From CAZFLD01 sp964519835 (GTDB taxonomy: Bacteria; Spirochaetota; Spirochaetia; DSM-27196; CAZFLD01): 22,551 bases of DNA. The stretch spans positions 1 through 22,551 of the forward strand of contig CAZFLD010000066.1 of assembly GCA_964519835.1 (NCBI GenBank), in the 5' to 3' direction. Both the position numbers and the translations under genes were made by a program. Below, in pieces: positions 21,966-22,551 of the stretch. Below the pieces are notes generated by a model. The model saw only the letters and a list, made by a program, of their open reading frames with translations, searched no databases and was not told the DNA's origin. Position 1 is the first letter of the stretch, and every line of letters begins with the position of its first letter.

Positions 21966-22551
21966 ATGGCGAGATTGAGTTTTGATGAGTATACACGGAT
22001 GTATCGGGAAAGCATCGCCGATCCTGATGCGTTTTGGGCCAAGGAGGCGCGTGAGCGCCTTTTGTGGGACCGGGACTTCGACGTTGTTTCCGACCGCTCG
22101 TTTGAGGACGGTCACATCTCGTGGTTCCTCGGTGGACGCCTCAACGTTACCAAGAATTGTATCGACCGACATCTGGCCGACAAGGGAGATCAGACCGCCA
22201 TCCTCTGGGAGGGGGACAAGCCGGACATAGGCGAGGCCATCACCTACCGCGAGCTGTCCTACCGGGTCGCGCGAATGGCAAACACACTCAAGGAGTACGG
22301 GGTCCGGAAAGGCGACCGCGTCGCCATCTACCTGCCGATGGTGCCCGCCGCAGCGGTGGCGATGCTCGCCTGCGCTCGGATCGGCGCGGTGCATACGGTT
22401 GTATTCGCGGGCTTTAGCGCGGAGGCCCTTCGTGACCGCATTCAGGACGCCTCGGCGGTTGCCGTGATAACCGCCCATCAAGGGCTTCGGGGTGGCAAAA
22501 TCATCCCGCTCAAACGGACCGTCGACGAGGCGGTGATGGCCTGTCCTACCG
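21966..22551 (+). CDS. acs: Acetyl-CoA synthetase (AMP-forming), 3' truncated by window edge
   Basis: The first 195 residues are visible from ATG 21966, which has a strong Shine-Dalgarno (GAGGAGGTGCGGC). The start FDEYTRMYRESIADPDAFWA, followed by ISWFLGGRLNVTKNCIDRHL, AILWEGD, ITYRELSYRVARMANTLKEY, GVRKGDRVAIYLPMVPAAAVAM, CARIGAVHTVVFAGFSAEALRDRI and the RGGK segment, is the standard N-terminus of Acs. The enzyme activates acetate to acetyl-CoA with ATP. The adenylate-forming active-site motifs lie beyond the window. The frame is uninterrupted to position 22551. Its expression may respond to a factor binding the TGATCA pair just upstream. Confidence 0.96.
   Translation, partial: MARLSFDEYTRMYRESIADPDAFWAKEARERLLWDRDFDVVSDRSFEDGHISWFLGGRLNVTKNCIDRHLADKGDQTAILWEGDKPDIGEAITYRELSYRVARMANTLKEYGVRKGDRVAIYLPMVPAAAVAMLACARIGAVHTVVFAGFSAEALRDRIQDASAVAVITAHQGLRGGKIIPLKRTVDEAVMACPT

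Noticed and set aside
1..22551. CRISPR arrays, tRNA or rRNA genes, insertion sequences, integrases, toxin-antitoxin pairs
   Set aside because: No regular repeat-spacer pattern, no tRNA-like sequence, no transposase or integrase motif and no typical toxin or antitoxin gene was seen by reading both strands. Small structured RNAs could still be missed without a covariance-model search.

Overview
The window is compact, GC-rich bacterial chromosomal DNA of about 22.5 kb. Genes lie on both strands in short operons. A run of exactly 100 N (20351-20450) marks it as a scaffolded draft or metagenome assembly. The gene content points to a free-living, saccharolytic Gram-negative-type bacterium: a signal-peptide protein, a probable lipoprotein, glycoside hydrolases GH3 and GH4, an arabinose operon and c-di-GMP signalling. 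The general flavour recalls Spirochaetota, but no marker gene here proves a phylum and this is a weak inference.

Layout. (1) 1-3099: the 3' part of an M23 (LytM) peptidase gene, then a secreted beta-propeller-like protein of unknown function. (2) 3145-6915: a short-chain dehydrogenase and a large GH3 glycosidase, divergently transcribed from a 90-bp spacer with two back-to-back promoter candidates. (3) 6943-12694: an L-arabinose cluster. araD is on the minus strand; a LacI-type regulator, araA and an AraB-like FGGY kinase are on the plus strand. A perfect 12-bp palindrome sits in the divergent control region. A protein of unknown function follows. (4) 12713-15201: a translationally coupled pair (small probable lipoprotein, then a membrane GGDEF-EAL protein) whose 5' end overlaps a divergent DUF427 gene. 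(5) 15179-17501: an AraC-family regulator divergent from a GH4 alpha-galactosidase-type enzyme. (6) 17520-19649: a deoxynucleoside kinase and MBL-fold hydrolase pair, divergent from a polytopic membrane protein. (7) 19745-20350: the C-terminal end of an ABC-2-type permease running into the assembly gap, coupled to a small protein. (8) 20524-22551: a protein with archaeo-eukaryotic-primase-like motifs, a frameshifted DUF3298 secreted protein, and the first third of acetyl-CoA synthetase.

How the genes fit together. Regions 2, 3 and 5 form a sugar-scavenging block. GH3 and GH4 enzymes would release monosaccharides, and AraA, AraB and AraD would convert L-arabinose to D-xylulose 5-phosphate. A local LacI-type and a local AraC-type regulator probably gate them. 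No sugar transporter lies in the window.

The most unusual items are the primase-like protein with a changed motif-II residue (20524-21327), the one-base frame disruption at 21415-21920, the 9-bp shared start region of two divergent genes (14776-14784), and several genes that lack a Shine-Dalgarno sequence but have -10-like hexamers directly before the start codon, suggesting leaderless mRNAs. I did not find a clearly novel multi-gene system.
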